A DNA stretch of 64,000 nucleotides, taken from positions 3,410,001 through 3,474,000 of the forward strand of contig OZ244984.1 in the NCBI GenBank assembly GCA_965223125.1, in the 5' to 3' direction. Source of the DNA: Pacificispira sp965223125. GTDB lineage: Bacteria; Pseudomonadota; Alphaproteobacteria; UBA8366; Aestuariispiraceae. The notes below the pieces were generated by a model, which worked only from the letters and a program-made list of their open reading frames with translations, ran no database searches and was not told where the DNA came from. How positions within the stretch are numbered: the stretch's first letter is position 1; every line of letters begins with the position of its first letter. This document shows, in pieces, positions 25,440 through 34,049 of this stretch. Both the position numbers and the translations under genes were made by a program.

Positions 25440-26465
25440 ATGGCGGACCGTCGGTTTTTTACCCGAAAGGGCCCGTTCACGATCCAGGAATTGGTCGATA
25501 TCCTTGGGTGCGAAGTTTCGCGGCCGGGATATGGAGATCGGGTGATAACTGCCGTGGGATCGATGGTCGATGCTGATGAAGCTACGATTACGTTTCTCGC
25601 CAACCGCAGCTATACTGAAAAACTGGGAAACTGTTCCGCAGGAGCCGTTATCCTGCTGGAATCCGATCTCAAATTTTTGCCGGAAACCGCAATCGGTCTG
25701 ATTTCACGCCGTCCCCATTATGATTTTGCCCGGGTCGCGCAGCTTTTCTATCCGGAATATCGACCGGCGCGGGGAATTCATCCGACTGCTCATATTGATG
25801 AAAGCGCCACACTCGGAACCGGGCTGTGCATTGATCCGCATGCGGTCATCCATGCCGATGTTGTGTTGGGGGATGATGTCTGGATTGGTGCCAACGCCAC
25901 GATAGATCGGGGGGTGAGTATTGGTCGGGGAACGTTCATCGGGGCGGGAAGCTATGTTGGATATGCTGATATCGGGGAAATGTGCCGCATCCATTCCTGT
26001 GTCACGATCGGGTCGCGTGGTTTCGGTTTCGCCATGAGCCCGGAAGGGCATCTGGATGTGCCGCAGGTCGGAATTGTCAGGATTGGAAATGCCGTTGAAG
26101 TCGGTGCCAATACGGCGATAGACCGGGGCATGGGGCCGGATACCGTCATTGGTGACGGTTGCAAGATTGATAACCTGGTTCAAATCGGGCACAACGTCGT
26201 CATGGGACGAGGATGCGTGATGGCGGGTCAAAGTGGCATTGCAGGCAGCACCAAGCTTGGAAACTTCGTTGCTTGCGGGGCCCAATCAGGCATAGCCGGG
26301 CATTTGACAATTGGAGACGGTGCGCAGATCGGGGCCAAGGCTGGTGTCCTTCGGAATGTTGCGGCCGGTGAGAAGGTAGGGGGATATCCCGCTGTGCCGA
26401 TACGGCAATGGCTGAGGCAGCATGTATTTGTGGAATCCCTGATGAAGAAACGTGACAAAAAATAA
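25440..26465 (+). CDS. lpxD: UDP-3-O-(3-hydroxyacyl)glucosamine N-acyltransferase
   Basis: Third step of lipid A synthesis: N-acylation of UDP-3-O-acylglucosamine from acyl-ACP. The 341-residue protein has the N-terminal uridine-binding domain (about 1-100) and a left-handed beta-helix of hexapeptide repeats (about 105-310, for example IGANATIDRG, IGHNVVMGRG). The active-site His is expected in the NLVQIGHNV segment. Order lpxD-fabZ-lpxA-lpxI-lpxB is that of alphaproteobacteria. Confidence 0.96.
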   Translation: MADRRFFTRKGPFTIQELVDILGCEVSRPGYGDRVITAVGSMVDADEATITFLANRSYTEKLGNCSAGAVILLESDLKFLPETAIGLISRRPHYDFARVAQLFYPEYRPARGIHPTAHIDESATLGTGLCIDPHAVIHADVVLGDDVWIGANATIDRGVSIGRGTFIGAGSYVGYADIGEMCRIHSCVTIGSRGFGFAMSPEGHLDVPQVGIVRIGNAVEVGANTAIDRGMGPDTVIGDGCKIDNLVQIGHNVVMGRGCVMAGQSGIAGSTKLGNFVACGAQSGIAGHLTIGDGAQIGAKAGVLRNVAAGEKVGGYPAVPIRQWLRQHVFVESLMKKRDKK

Positions 26466-26485
26466 AATCAAGAAGTGGGCGCGGA

Positions 26486-26962
26486 ATGAGTGATACGATG
26501 GATGATTACCTGAACGATATTGATATCCTGCGGGTGATGGAACGGATTCCCCACCGTTATCCGTTTCTCATGATAGATCGGGTCGAAAGCGTGGTTCCCT
26601 ATGAAAGCGCTATCGGGATCAAATGCGTGACGATTGGGGAGCCACATTTCCAGGGACATTTTCCGGGCAAACCCGTCATGCCGGGCGTGCTGATCATCGA
26701 AAGCATGGCCCAGACGGCGGGTGTTATGGTGGTCAGCAGTCTGGGGCCTGACTCAGAAGGCAAGCTGGTTTATTTCATGTCCATTGACGAGGCAAAATTC
26801 CGTCGTCCGGTCGTGCCGGGGGATCGGATGGAAATTCATGTCACCAAGAAGCAGCATCGTGGGCAGGTCTGGAAATTCCGGGGTGAAGCCATTGTCGATG
26901 GCAAAATCTGCGCCGAAGCAACCTTTGCCGCGATGATCCGGGACAGGCCGGACAATGTCTGA
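26486..26962 (+). CDS. fabZ: 3-hydroxyacyl-[acyl-carrier-protein] dehydratase FabZ
   Basis: Hot-dog fold dehydratase of fatty acid elongation, balancing acyl chains between phospholipid and lipid A. The protein is 158 residues. The catalytic block is HFQGHFPGKPVMPGVLIIESMAQ, with the His and Glu of the active site, and IPHRYPFLMIDRV is the usual N-terminal signature. The last 8 bp overlap lpxA. Confidence 0.97.
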   Translation: MSDTMDDYLNDIDILRVMERIPHRYPFLMIDRVESVVPYESAIGIKCVTIGEPHFQGHFPGKPVMPGVLIIESMAQTAGVMVVSSLGPDSEGKLVYFMSIDEAKFRRPVVPGDRMEIHVTKKQHRGQVWKFRGEAIVDGKICAEATFAAMIRDRPDNV

Positions 26963-27764
26963 AATTCATCCAAGTTCGATTGTTGATCCCGCCGCGAAGC
27001 TGGCACCTTCGGTTTCCGTCGGACCGTTCTGCATCGTCGGCCCGGATGTAACGCTGGATGAGGGCGTGCGGCTGCATTCCCATGTCGTGATCGGCGGCAC
27101 TACCCGGATCGGGGAAGGAACGGAAATCTTCCCTTTCGCCTCCATTGGTCTGGCACCGCAGGATCTGAAGTATCATGGCGAGGCTTCTACCCTTGTCATT
27201 GGAAAACGTAACAGGATCCGCGAATATGTTACGATGAATCCCGGAACCGAGGGCGGCGGCATGATCACCGAAGTCGGGGATGACTGCCTGTTCATGGTCA
27301 GCGCCCATGTCGCCCATGACTGTCGGGTCGGCAACAATGTCATCCTTGCCAATAACGCGACCCTTGCCGGTCATGTCGTTGTTGGTGATTTCGCGATAAT
27401 CGGCGGGTTGTCCGCCGTGCATCAATTCGTGCGCATTGGACCCCATGCCATGGTCGGCGGCATGTCGGGGGTGGAGAATGATGTCATTCCCTACGGCTCC
27501 GTCATGGGGGATCGTGCCAATCTCTGCGGGTTGAACGTGATCGGCCTGCGACGTCGCGGGTTTGACAAGGAAACCATCCACCGGATGCGTTCCGCCTATC
27601 GCATGCTGTTTGCGGATGAAGGCACGATCAAGGAGCGGGTGTCGGACGTGGCGGAGATGTTCGGGGGGGACGAGGCTGTGCGGCAGATCGTCGATTTCGT
27701 CCAGGCCCAGTCCAGTCGTGGATTGACCCAGCCCAGGGCGCTCGGCCAGGGCGACGACCGCTGA
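26955..27764 (+). CDS. lpxA: acyl-ACP--UDP-N-acetylglucosamine O-acyltransferase
   Basis: First step of lipid A synthesis. The 269-residue protein is built of left-handed beta-helix hexapeptide repeats (about 10-185) with a C-terminal helical domain. The active-site region SAHVAHDCRVGNNV near residue 115 holds the catalytic His. ATG 26955 lies inside the end of fabZ, so translation is coupled. lpxI starts immediately after the stop. Confidence 0.97.
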   Translation: MSEIHPSSIVDPAAKLAPSVSVGPFCIVGPDVTLDEGVRLHSHVVIGGTTRIGEGTEIFPFASIGLAPQDLKYHGEASTLVIGKRNRIREYVTMNPGTEGGGMITEVGDDCLFMVSAHVAHDCRVGNNVILANNATLAGHVVVGDFAIIGGLSAVHQFVRIGPHAMVGGMSGVENDVIPYGSVMGDRANLCGLNVIGLRRRGFDKETIHRMRSAYRMLFADEGTIKERVSDVAEMFGGDEAVRQIVDFVQAQSSRGLTQPRALGQGDDR

Positions 27765-27767
27765 GTG

Positions 27768-28610
27768 ATGTCGCCGCCCTTTAAGAAACTGGCGATTGTC
27801 GCGGGACGGGGGGCACTGCCAAGGCAGGTCGCGGAGCGAGCGCGGTCCATGGATATCGAGGTTCTGATCCTCGCCCTGCGCGATCAGGCCAATCCCGATG
27901 ATTTCAAGCCGGATTTTGCGGTTGAGCCGATACGGTTGGGGGGTGCCCAGCACGCGATCGATCTGGTGAAGGCACGAGACATAGCCGACCTTATATTTGT
28001 TGGCGGCGTGCATCGCCCCTCCATGCTGGGATTGCGCCCGGATGCGAAGGCTGCAAGGATTCTCGGGCGCGGGTTGCTCGGTCTCGGCGATGACGGCCTG
28101 CTGCGGGCCATCATCGATTATCTGAGAGAGAAGGAAGGACTCGTGGTCCATCCGATCCATGTCATTCTGACCGACATACGACCGGAACCCGGATGTCTGA
28201 GCCGACACTCGGTACCGGATGATGCGCAGGTGGATATCGAGAAGGGCAGGCAGGTGCTGAATGTGATGGCCCGTCTCGATATTGGTCAGGCCGTCGTTGT
28301 GCAGGGCGGCATGGTCCTTGGTGTCGAGGCAGCGGAAGGGACGGACGCCCTGATAGCCCGATGCGCAACCCTGAAACGGGATGGGCCGGGACCGGTTCTG
28401 GTCAAGCTCAGCAAGCCCTACCAGACGGAATCGGCGGACCTGCCGACCATCGGTCCGGAGACATTGCGGCGGGCTGCCGAGGCCGGATTCAGGGGCGTCG
28501 TGGTAGAGGCTGGCAGAAGCCTGCTTGTGGATCGCAATCAGACACTGGCGGCGGCGGAAGCAACGGGCCTGTTTCTGGTAGCGGTTCCCGGCCAGGATAC
28601 CGGCGCATGA
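27768..28610 (+). CDS. lpxI: UDP-2,3-diacylglucosamine pyrophosphatase LpxI
   Basis: Hydrolyses UDP-2,3-diacylglucosamine to lipid X and UMP; LpxI (DUF1009 family) replaces LpxH in alphaproteobacteria. The 280-residue protein begins KLAIVAGRGALPRQVAE and has the C-terminal domain with VVQGGMVLGVEAAEGTDALI and LVKLSKPYQTESADLPTIGPET, all family hallmarks. The start may be GTG 27765 or ATG 27768. The stop overlaps the start of lpxB (ATGA at 28607-28610). Confidence 0.95.
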   Translation: MSPPFKKLAIVAGRGALPRQVAERARSMDIEVLILALRDQANPDDFKPDFAVEPIRLGGAQHAIDLVKARDIADLIFVGGVHRPSMLGLRPDAKAARILGRGLLGLGDDGLLRAIIDYLREKEGLVVHPIHVILTDIRPEPGCLSRHSVPDDAQVDIEKGRQVLNVMARLDIGQAVVVQGGMVLGVEAAEGTDALIARCATLKRDGPGPVLVKLSKPYQTESADLPTIGPETLRRAAEAGFRGVVVEAGRSLLVDRNQTLAAAEATGLFLVAVPGQDTGA

Positions 28611-29776
28611 ACGAGGCTCCGGCGCTGAAGATTTTCATTTCGGCTGGGGAAGTGTCGGGTGACCTGCTGGGCGCGCGGTTGATCGCAGCCCTGCGCCGGG
28701 CGGTGCCGGAGGGACTTCAGTTCGCCGGGATCGGCGGGACGGAAATGCAGCGGCAGGGGATGGAGAGCCTGTTTCCCATCTCCGATCTCGCGGTCATGGG
28801 GGTGATCGAAATCATTCCCCATATTCCGCGCCTCAAGCGGCGGATCGCGGAAACGGCAGAGGCTGTCCATAGGTTCGATCCCGATATCCTGATCACCATC
28901 GATGCGCCAGGTTTCAACAAGCGTCTGGCTGTTGCCTGCGGACCGACGCGCTTTCCCAAGCTGCACTATGTCGCCCCCACGGTCTGGGCCTGGCGACCCA
29001 AACGTGTCCATGCGTTCAAGGCGCTGTTTGACCGACTGCTCTGCCTGCTGCCTTTCGAACCCCCCTATTTCGAGGCGGTCGGTCTGAAGGCCGATTTTGT
29101 CGGGCATTCGATCCTGGAGAGTGGCGCGGATAAAGGGGATGGTGCAGGTTTTCGGCGGACATACGGGATCGGGGAGACGGTACCGCTGCTCTGCGTCCTG
29201 CCCGGATCACGGCGGGGTGAAGTCGATCGCCTGTTACCGATCTTTCGGGATGCCGTGAGCCGTGCGGCAGAACGTCTTCCGGGGTTGCATGTGGTGATGC
29301 CGACAGTTCCCCATCTGGCCGAACGGATAGAAAAGCAGGTCGCCGCATGGGCGCTGCCGGTAACCGTTATTGCCGACGGACAGGAGAAGTACGATGCCAT
29401 GGCGGCGGCCAATGCGGCACTGGCAGCATCGGGGACAGTCGCGCTGGAACTGGCGATGGCACGGGTTCCGACCGTGATTGCCTATCGTATCAATGGGTTG
29501 ACCTATTGGATCGTCAACCGTCTGATCTTTTCGAAATTCGCCCATATTCTTAATATCCTGGCCCGGCGCGAGATCGTGCCGGAACGCATTCAGGATGCAT
29601 GCCGGGCGGAAACCCTGGCCGATGATATCCTGGCCCTGCTGTCACAATCAGGGAGTGGTCAGATGGAGGCGCTGGCCCCCTATCTTGCAATGCTGGAACC
29701 GGCCCCTGGTATCTTGCCAAGTGATGCAGCGGCGCAGGCGGTTCTGGATTGCATCGCGACCCATCTAGCCTCTTAG
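28607..29776 (+). CDS. lpxB: lipid-A-disaccharide synthase
   Basis: GT19 glycosyltransferase joining lipid X to UDP-diacylglucosamine. The 389-residue protein starts at ATG 28607, four bases inside lpxI. Seen: IFISAGEVSGDLLGA at the N-terminus, DAPGFNKRLA near residue 100, HYVAPTVWAWRPKR near 120, and LPGSRRGEVDRLLP near 198. The 3' end overlaps a convergent methyltransferase gene by 12 bp (29765-29776). Confidence 0.97.
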   Translation: MNEAPALKIFISAGEVSGDLLGARLIAALRRAVPEGLQFAGIGGTEMQRQGMESLFPISDLAVMGVIEIIPHIPRLKRRIAETAEAVHRFDPDILITIDAPGFNKRLAVACGPTRFPKLHYVAPTVWAWRPKRVHAFKALFDRLLCLLPFEPPYFEAVGLKADFVGHSILESGADKGDGAGFRRTYGIGETVPLLCVLPGSRRGEVDRLLPIFRDAVSRAAERLPGLHVVMPTVPHLAERIEKQVAAWALPVTVIADGQEKYDAMAAANAALAASGTVALELAMARVPTVIAYRINGLTYWIVNRLIFSKFAHILNILARREIVPERIQDACRAETLADDILALLSQSGSGQMEALAPYLAMLEPAPGILPSDAAAQAVLDCIATHLAS

Positions 29777-30751
29777 TCGCGCACGAAATATCGTGCAGCC
29801 ATCCAGCATACGTGACCTGACGATATTGATGAATCCGGCCTCTGTCATCCAACTGCGGTACTGGCCTTCCGTATACGATTCACCATGCCGGTAGAGATTC
29901 AGGAAAGTGAGGTTCAGAAAAACACCGTCAGGAGGTCCCAGACGGTCGTCATCGATGACACCCCAGCCCGCAATGACAATCTCGCCTTCGGGTTTGAGGC
30001 AACGCGCGGCATTCTGGATCGAACGGCGCGCCTGTTCAGGCGGAAGAACCTGGACAACAGCCTTCATGATCGCAAGATCGTGCTGACCGCGCGATGGCGA
30101 GTGAATTATGTTTCCTTCTTCCACAATCACATCATCAGCACCGTATTCTGACAGGATGATTCTTGCAGCAGCCGTGACCGAGGGGAGTTCCATCAATGTT
30201 GCGACGACTTGCGGCCACCGCTCACGAAGTCCCACGAGGACGGTTCCGGGACCACCGCCAATGTCGATCACTGAGCCAACTGCGGACAGGTCAATCTCCT
30301 GAGCAAGATTTCTTCCGAATATCAACGCGCCCGGTGCGATTCTTTGGCTGAATGCCACCGCAGACTCGGGTCCGGCCTCTGAAAAGTCATGCAACGCCAT
30401 TGGCCGGTTCTGCCGCAAGGAGTCTGCCGTCAGCAGATCTGCACCCCAGAGTTCGCGCAGAAGCGCATGGTCGCCTCCACGATAAGTCGGTTTGGTCGCG
30501 TTGAGAAAGGTCGACGCTTCAGCACCATTGCGAAACTGGCCATCCTTGACTTCGAGAAGTCCAATACAGGCTAGCGCATAAAGCAAGCGCGAGAGGCGAT
30601 TGGGGGCGATCTCGAGTTTGGCCCCAAGGCTATCCGCAGTCACCTCTCCGTCACCGATGATGGTAAAAATTTCAAGCTCCAACCCTGCGCGCAGTGCCAA
30701 GGCAGGGGGCACACCAGCGATCAGGTCTTCAATTCTGTCAAAGCTCACCAT
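29765..30751 (-). CDS. O-methyltransferase-like protein (acetylserotonin/plant-type family)
   Basis: SAM-dependent methyltransferase of 328 residues with the two-domain layout of plant-type O-methyltransferases: an N-terminal dimerisation/winged-helix domain (about 5-85) and a Rossmann domain with motif I VIDIGGGPGTVLVGL (161-175). The usual catalytic His of the family (in an LHDW-type motif) is absent; the aligned segment reads AVVQVLPPEQ with Gln234, so it may methylate by another mechanism or have another role. ATG 30751 has an AGGGAAG ribosome site. It is tail-to-tail with lpxB and interrupts the usual spacing to gltA, suggesting an insertion. The substrate is not known. Confidence 0.8.
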   Translation of the reverse strand: MVSFDRIEDLIAGVPPALALRAGLELEIFTIIGDGEVTADSLGAKLEIAPNRLSRLLYALACIGLLEVKDGQFRNGAEASTFLNATKPTYRGGDHALLRELWGADLLTADSLRQNRPMALHDFSEAGPESAVAFSQRIAPGALIFGRNLAQEIDLSAVGSVIDIGGGPGTVLVGLRERWPQVVATLMELPSVTAAARIILSEYGADDVIVEEGNIIHSPSRGQHDLAIMKAVVQVLPPEQARRSIQNAARCLKPEGEIVIAGWGVIDDDRLGPPDGVFLNLTFLNLYRHGESYTEGQYRSWMTEAGFINIVRSRMLDGCTIFRARLRG

Positions 30752-30958
30752 GTCACTTCCCTGTCCGCGAACCAGGATCAATTTTGGAGAAGTTTGCAAG
30801 ACCGGGTTGGACCGGGGCAGCGTACTTCTCGTTTTAATAACCAGAGTAGTTTCATGTCAATCGCAGTCATATCCGCATACGGTGATGTGGTGTTGGCGTA
30901 GATTTGGCGCGAAGTCATTGATGGCTTTACTGATCTGGCAAGCTCTGATTCCGGAATG

Positions 30959-30994
30959 AAAAGGCCGCCGGATTTGTATCCGGCGGCCTTTCTT
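30959..30994. terminator. bidirectional terminator downstream of gltA
   Basis: GGCCGCCGGAT (30963-30973) and ATCCGGCGGCC (30978-30988) make an 11-bp stem with a 4-nt loop, with AAAA before and TTTCTT after. It lies 31 bp beyond the gltA stop on the minus strand. Confidence 0.88.
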
Positions 30995-31025
30995 GCAGAG
31001 GGTTCGGTCTGAAAACCTGTATGGA

Positions 31026-32324
31026 TCAGCGGTTCTCGACCGGAATGAATTCGCGCTTGTCCTTGCCCAGGAAGAGCTGGCGCGGGCGACCGATCTTCTG
31101 GTTCGGGTCGGCGATCATCTCGTTCCATTGGGCAACCCAGCCGACGGTGCGTGCCAGAGCGAACAGGACGGTGAACATGCTGGTCGGGAAGCCGATGGCC
31201 TTCAGGATGATACCGGAATAGAAATCGACATTGGGGAACAGCTTGCGGCTGACGAAATATTCGTCTTCCAGTGCAATTCGTTCCAGTTCCCGGGCGATGT
31301 CGAGCAGGGGGTCCTGCACGCCAAGCTCGGCCAGCACCTCGTCGCAGCTCTTCTTCAGCACACCGGCGCGGGGGTCGTAATTCTTGTAGACCCGGTGCCC
31401 GAAACCCATCAGGCGGAACGGATCGTCCTTGTCCTTGGCGCGCTTGATGAAGGCTGGGATGTTCTTCACATCGCCGATCTCTTCCAGCATCAGCAGCACC
31501 GCTTCATTCGCCCCACCATGGGCCGGTCCCCAGAGCGAGGAAATCCCGGCGGAAATGCAGGCGAAGGGATTGGCGCCCGATGAACCGGCGATCCGCACGG
31601 TGGAAGTAGACGCATTCTGCTCATGGTCGGCATGCAGGATGAAGATGCGATCCATCGCCCGTTCGACGGCGGGTGATAGCACATAATCCTCAGCCGGGAC
31701 GCCAAATGTCATGCGCATGAAATTGGCGGCATAGCTGAGATCGTTGCGCGGATACATGAAGGGTTGGCCGATTGGATACTTGAATGCCATGGCCGCGATT
31801 GTCGGCATCTTGGCGATCAGGCGGTGCGATGCGATCATGCGCTGCGCCGGATCGTTGATGTCGGTGGAGTCGTGGTAGAAGGCGCTGAGTGCGCCAACGA
31901 CACCGACCATGATCGCCATCGGATGCGCATCGCGACGGAACCCGCGATAGAAGTTCAACAGTTGCTCATGCACCATCGTGTGATAGGTGATGGTCTTCTC
32001 GAACTTGGTGCGTTCTTCAAGGTTCGGCAATTCGCCGTGCAGCAGCAGGTAGCAGACTTCCATGAACTCGCAATTTTCGGCCAGATCCTCGATTGCATAG
32101 CCGCGATGCAGCAGGATTCCCTCGTCGCCATCGATATAGGTGATCGAACTGTCGCAGGACGCGGTCGAGGTGAAACCCGGATCATAGGTAAAGTAACCGG
32201 TCTGGCCGTAGAGTTTTCGGATATCGATCACTTTCGGGCCGACCGTGCCCCCGAGAACAGGAAGTTCCCAGCTCTTCCCCGTCGCATTATCCGTCAGGGT
32301 CATCGTATGTTTCGTATCGCTCAT
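31026..32324 (-). CDS. gltA: citrate synthase (type II)
   Basis: Condenses oxaloacetate and acetyl-CoA to citrate, the entry to the TCA cycle. At 432 residues it matches the hexameric type II enzyme of Gram-negative bacteria. Catalytic region visible: HADHEQNASTSTVR and WGPAHGGANEAVL (active-site His residues), then GFGHRVYKNYDPRA with the catalytic Asp region further on. The gene is transcribed alone, with its own terminator and a 174-bp 5' gap to gltX. Confidence 0.98.
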   Translation of the reverse strand: MSDTKHTMTLTDNATGKSWELPVLGGTVGPKVIDIRKLYGQTGYFTYDPGFTSTASCDSSITYIDGDEGILLHRGYAIEDLAENCEFMEVCYLLLHGELPNLEERTKFEKTITYHTMVHEQLLNFYRGFRRDAHPMAIMVGVVGALSAFYHDSTDINDPAQRMIASHRLIAKMPTIAAMAFKYPIGQPFMYPRNDLSYAANFMRMTFGVPAEDYVLSPAVERAMDRIFILHADHEQNASTSTVRIAGSSGANPFACISAGISSLWGPAHGGANEAVLLMLEEIGDVKNIPAFIKRAKDKDDPFRLMGFGHRVYKNYDPRAGVLKKSCDEVLAELGVQDPLLDIARELERIALEDEYFVSRKLFPNVDFYSGIILKAIGFPTSMFTVLFALARTVGWVAQWNEMIADPNQKIGRPRQLFLGKDKREFIPVENR

Positions 32325-32498
32325 TGCTGGCGCCTCCTAAGTATCATTTTGCCCAGGGGCCGCGATTCCGGCGCTTGTTCCGGTTCAGGACGCGCCATCG
32401 GCTCTGGTTCGGGCTAAATTCCCGTCTGGTGTGCCGCACAGTAACCGTTTATGACGCAGCGCACAATAAGGCGAAATTTCCAAACTGATGAGACAGCG

Positions 32499-33902
32499 CT
32501 ATCCGTTGTCGGGAAGCGCGGATATCCGCACCAGGCATTCCGCGCGCCCGAATACGTACAAGACCTCGGACAGGTCAGGGGAGGCATGGGTTCCGGTCAG
32601 TGCTCCCCTGATTGGCTGGGCAAGCTTGCCGAAACCGATTTGCTTTTCGGTGCAATAGGTCGCCATCGCCTCGTGCAGGGCCTCCTTCGACCAGGGATCG
32701 AGATTCGCCAGGACCGTTGCTGCGAAATCCTTTGCATGGGCAGGTCCATCGCCAGAGACAAGCTTGGCCGATTTCGGGTCGGTCAGGGGGAATTGCGGCG
32801 GCTCGACATAGAACCGCGCTGCCTCGACCAGTTGCGGAATGGTTTCCGCTCGCAGCACGAGGCCCGGCATGCCGGTGCGCAGACGCTCCAGCAATGTGTC
32901 GTTATCGGCAACGCCCAGATGTGGTGCGATCATTCCAACCAATCGATCCGGATCAGTCTGGCGCATGTAATGGGCGTTCAGGTTCTGCATGCGCTGGAAA
33001 TCCATCCGTGACGGGGATCGCCCGACCGCGTCCAGATCGAACCAGGCAATCGCCTGCTCCTGGGAAATGATCTCCTCGTCGCCATGGGACCAGCCAAGCC
33101 GCAGCAGATAGTTCTTCAGCGTTTCCGGCAGATAGCCCATTTCACGATACTGCTCGACCCCCAGCGCGCCATGCCGCTTGGAAAGCTTGGCCCCGTCCGG
33201 GCCGTGGATCAGCGGGATATGGGCGAATTCCGGCACATCCCATCCTGCCGCCTTGAACAGGTGATACTGGCGGAACGCATTGACCAGATGGTCGTCACCC
33301 CGGATCACATGGGTCACGCCCATATCGTGATCGTCAACGACGACGGACAGCATATAGGTTGGTGTGCCATCCCCCCTCAACAGTACGAAATCATCCAACT
33401 GGTCGTTCTCGATCTCGACTGTGCCCTGAACCAGATCATGGATGACGGTGCTGCCGCCATCGCGAGGCATGCGGATGCGGATTACTGGTTCTATCCCTTC
33501 CGGGGCAAGCGACGGGTCGCGGTCGCGCCACGTTCCATCATAAGGAGTCTTGCGCCCTTCTTCCTTCATCCGTTCCCGCATCTCGACAAGTTCTTCCGGC
33601 GTGCAATAGCAGTAATAGGCATGCCCTCTGGCCAGCAGATCGCGGGCAACCTCTGCATGACGGTCGGCGCGGCTGGATTGTAGCAGGATATCGCCATCGC
33701 CTTCCAGGCCGAGCCAGGACAGGCCATCCTTGATCGCATCGATGGCGTCCTGCGTGGACCGTTTTCGGTCGGTATCCTCGATGCGCAGCTTGTATGCGCC
33801 ACCATGATGCCGGGCATAGAGATAATTAAACAAGGCCGTGCGTGCCCCGCCGATATGCAGATAACCGGTAGGGGAGGGTGCGAAACGTGTCACAACGGTC
33901 AT
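32499..33902 (-). CDS. gltX: glutamyl-tRNA synthetase
   Basis: Class I synthetase charging tRNA-Glu (and possibly tRNA-Gln in species that use GatCAB). It is 467 residues from ATG 33902, with AAGGA upstream on the minus strand. Class I signatures: FAPSPTGYLHIGGAR (HIGH-like) at residues 7-21 and KLSKRHG (KMSKS-like) near 240. A longer upstream frame exists but adds a non-conserved N-terminus. It is divergent from comEC across about 150 bp. Confidence 0.97.
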   Translation of the reverse strand: MTVVTRFAPSPTGYLHIGGARTALFNYLYARHHGGAYKLRIEDTDRKRSTQDAIDAIKDGLSWLGLEGDGDILLQSSRADRHAEVARDLLARGHAYYCYCTPEELVEMRERMKEEGRKTPYDGTWRDRDPSLAPEGIEPVIRIRMPRDGGSTVIHDLVQGTVEIENDQLDDFVLLRGDGTPTYMLSVVVDDHDMGVTHVIRGDDHLVNAFRQYHLFKAAGWDVPEFAHIPLIHGPDGAKLSKRHGALGVEQYREMGYLPETLKNYLLRLGWSHGDEEIISQEQAIAWFDLDAVGRSPSRMDFQRMQNLNAHYMRQTDPDRLVGMIAPHLGVADNDTLLERLRTGMPGLVLRAETIPQLVEAARFYVEPPQFPLTDPKSAKLVSGDGPAHAKDFAATVLANLDPWSKEALHEAMATYCTEKQIGFGKLAQPIRGALTGTHASPDLSEVLYVFGRAECLVRISALPDNG

Positions 33903-34049
33903 GGTCGGTCCTTGTCGTGTTTCTGGGCAGTGTTTTCTGGACAGTGTTCTGTGGGGCTGCGCCCGTGTAGCACGGGGAAGGGCATTGGTGAAAGTCTCTC
34001 GCCAATCTGGAGGCAACTCCCTAAAGTAGCGTTCCGCTGGGAGGATGCC

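Noticed and set aside
33804..34049. upstream in-frame extension of comEC
   Set aside because: It overlaps the gltX start on the other strand and lacks ComEC character; ATG 34050 has a good ribosome site.
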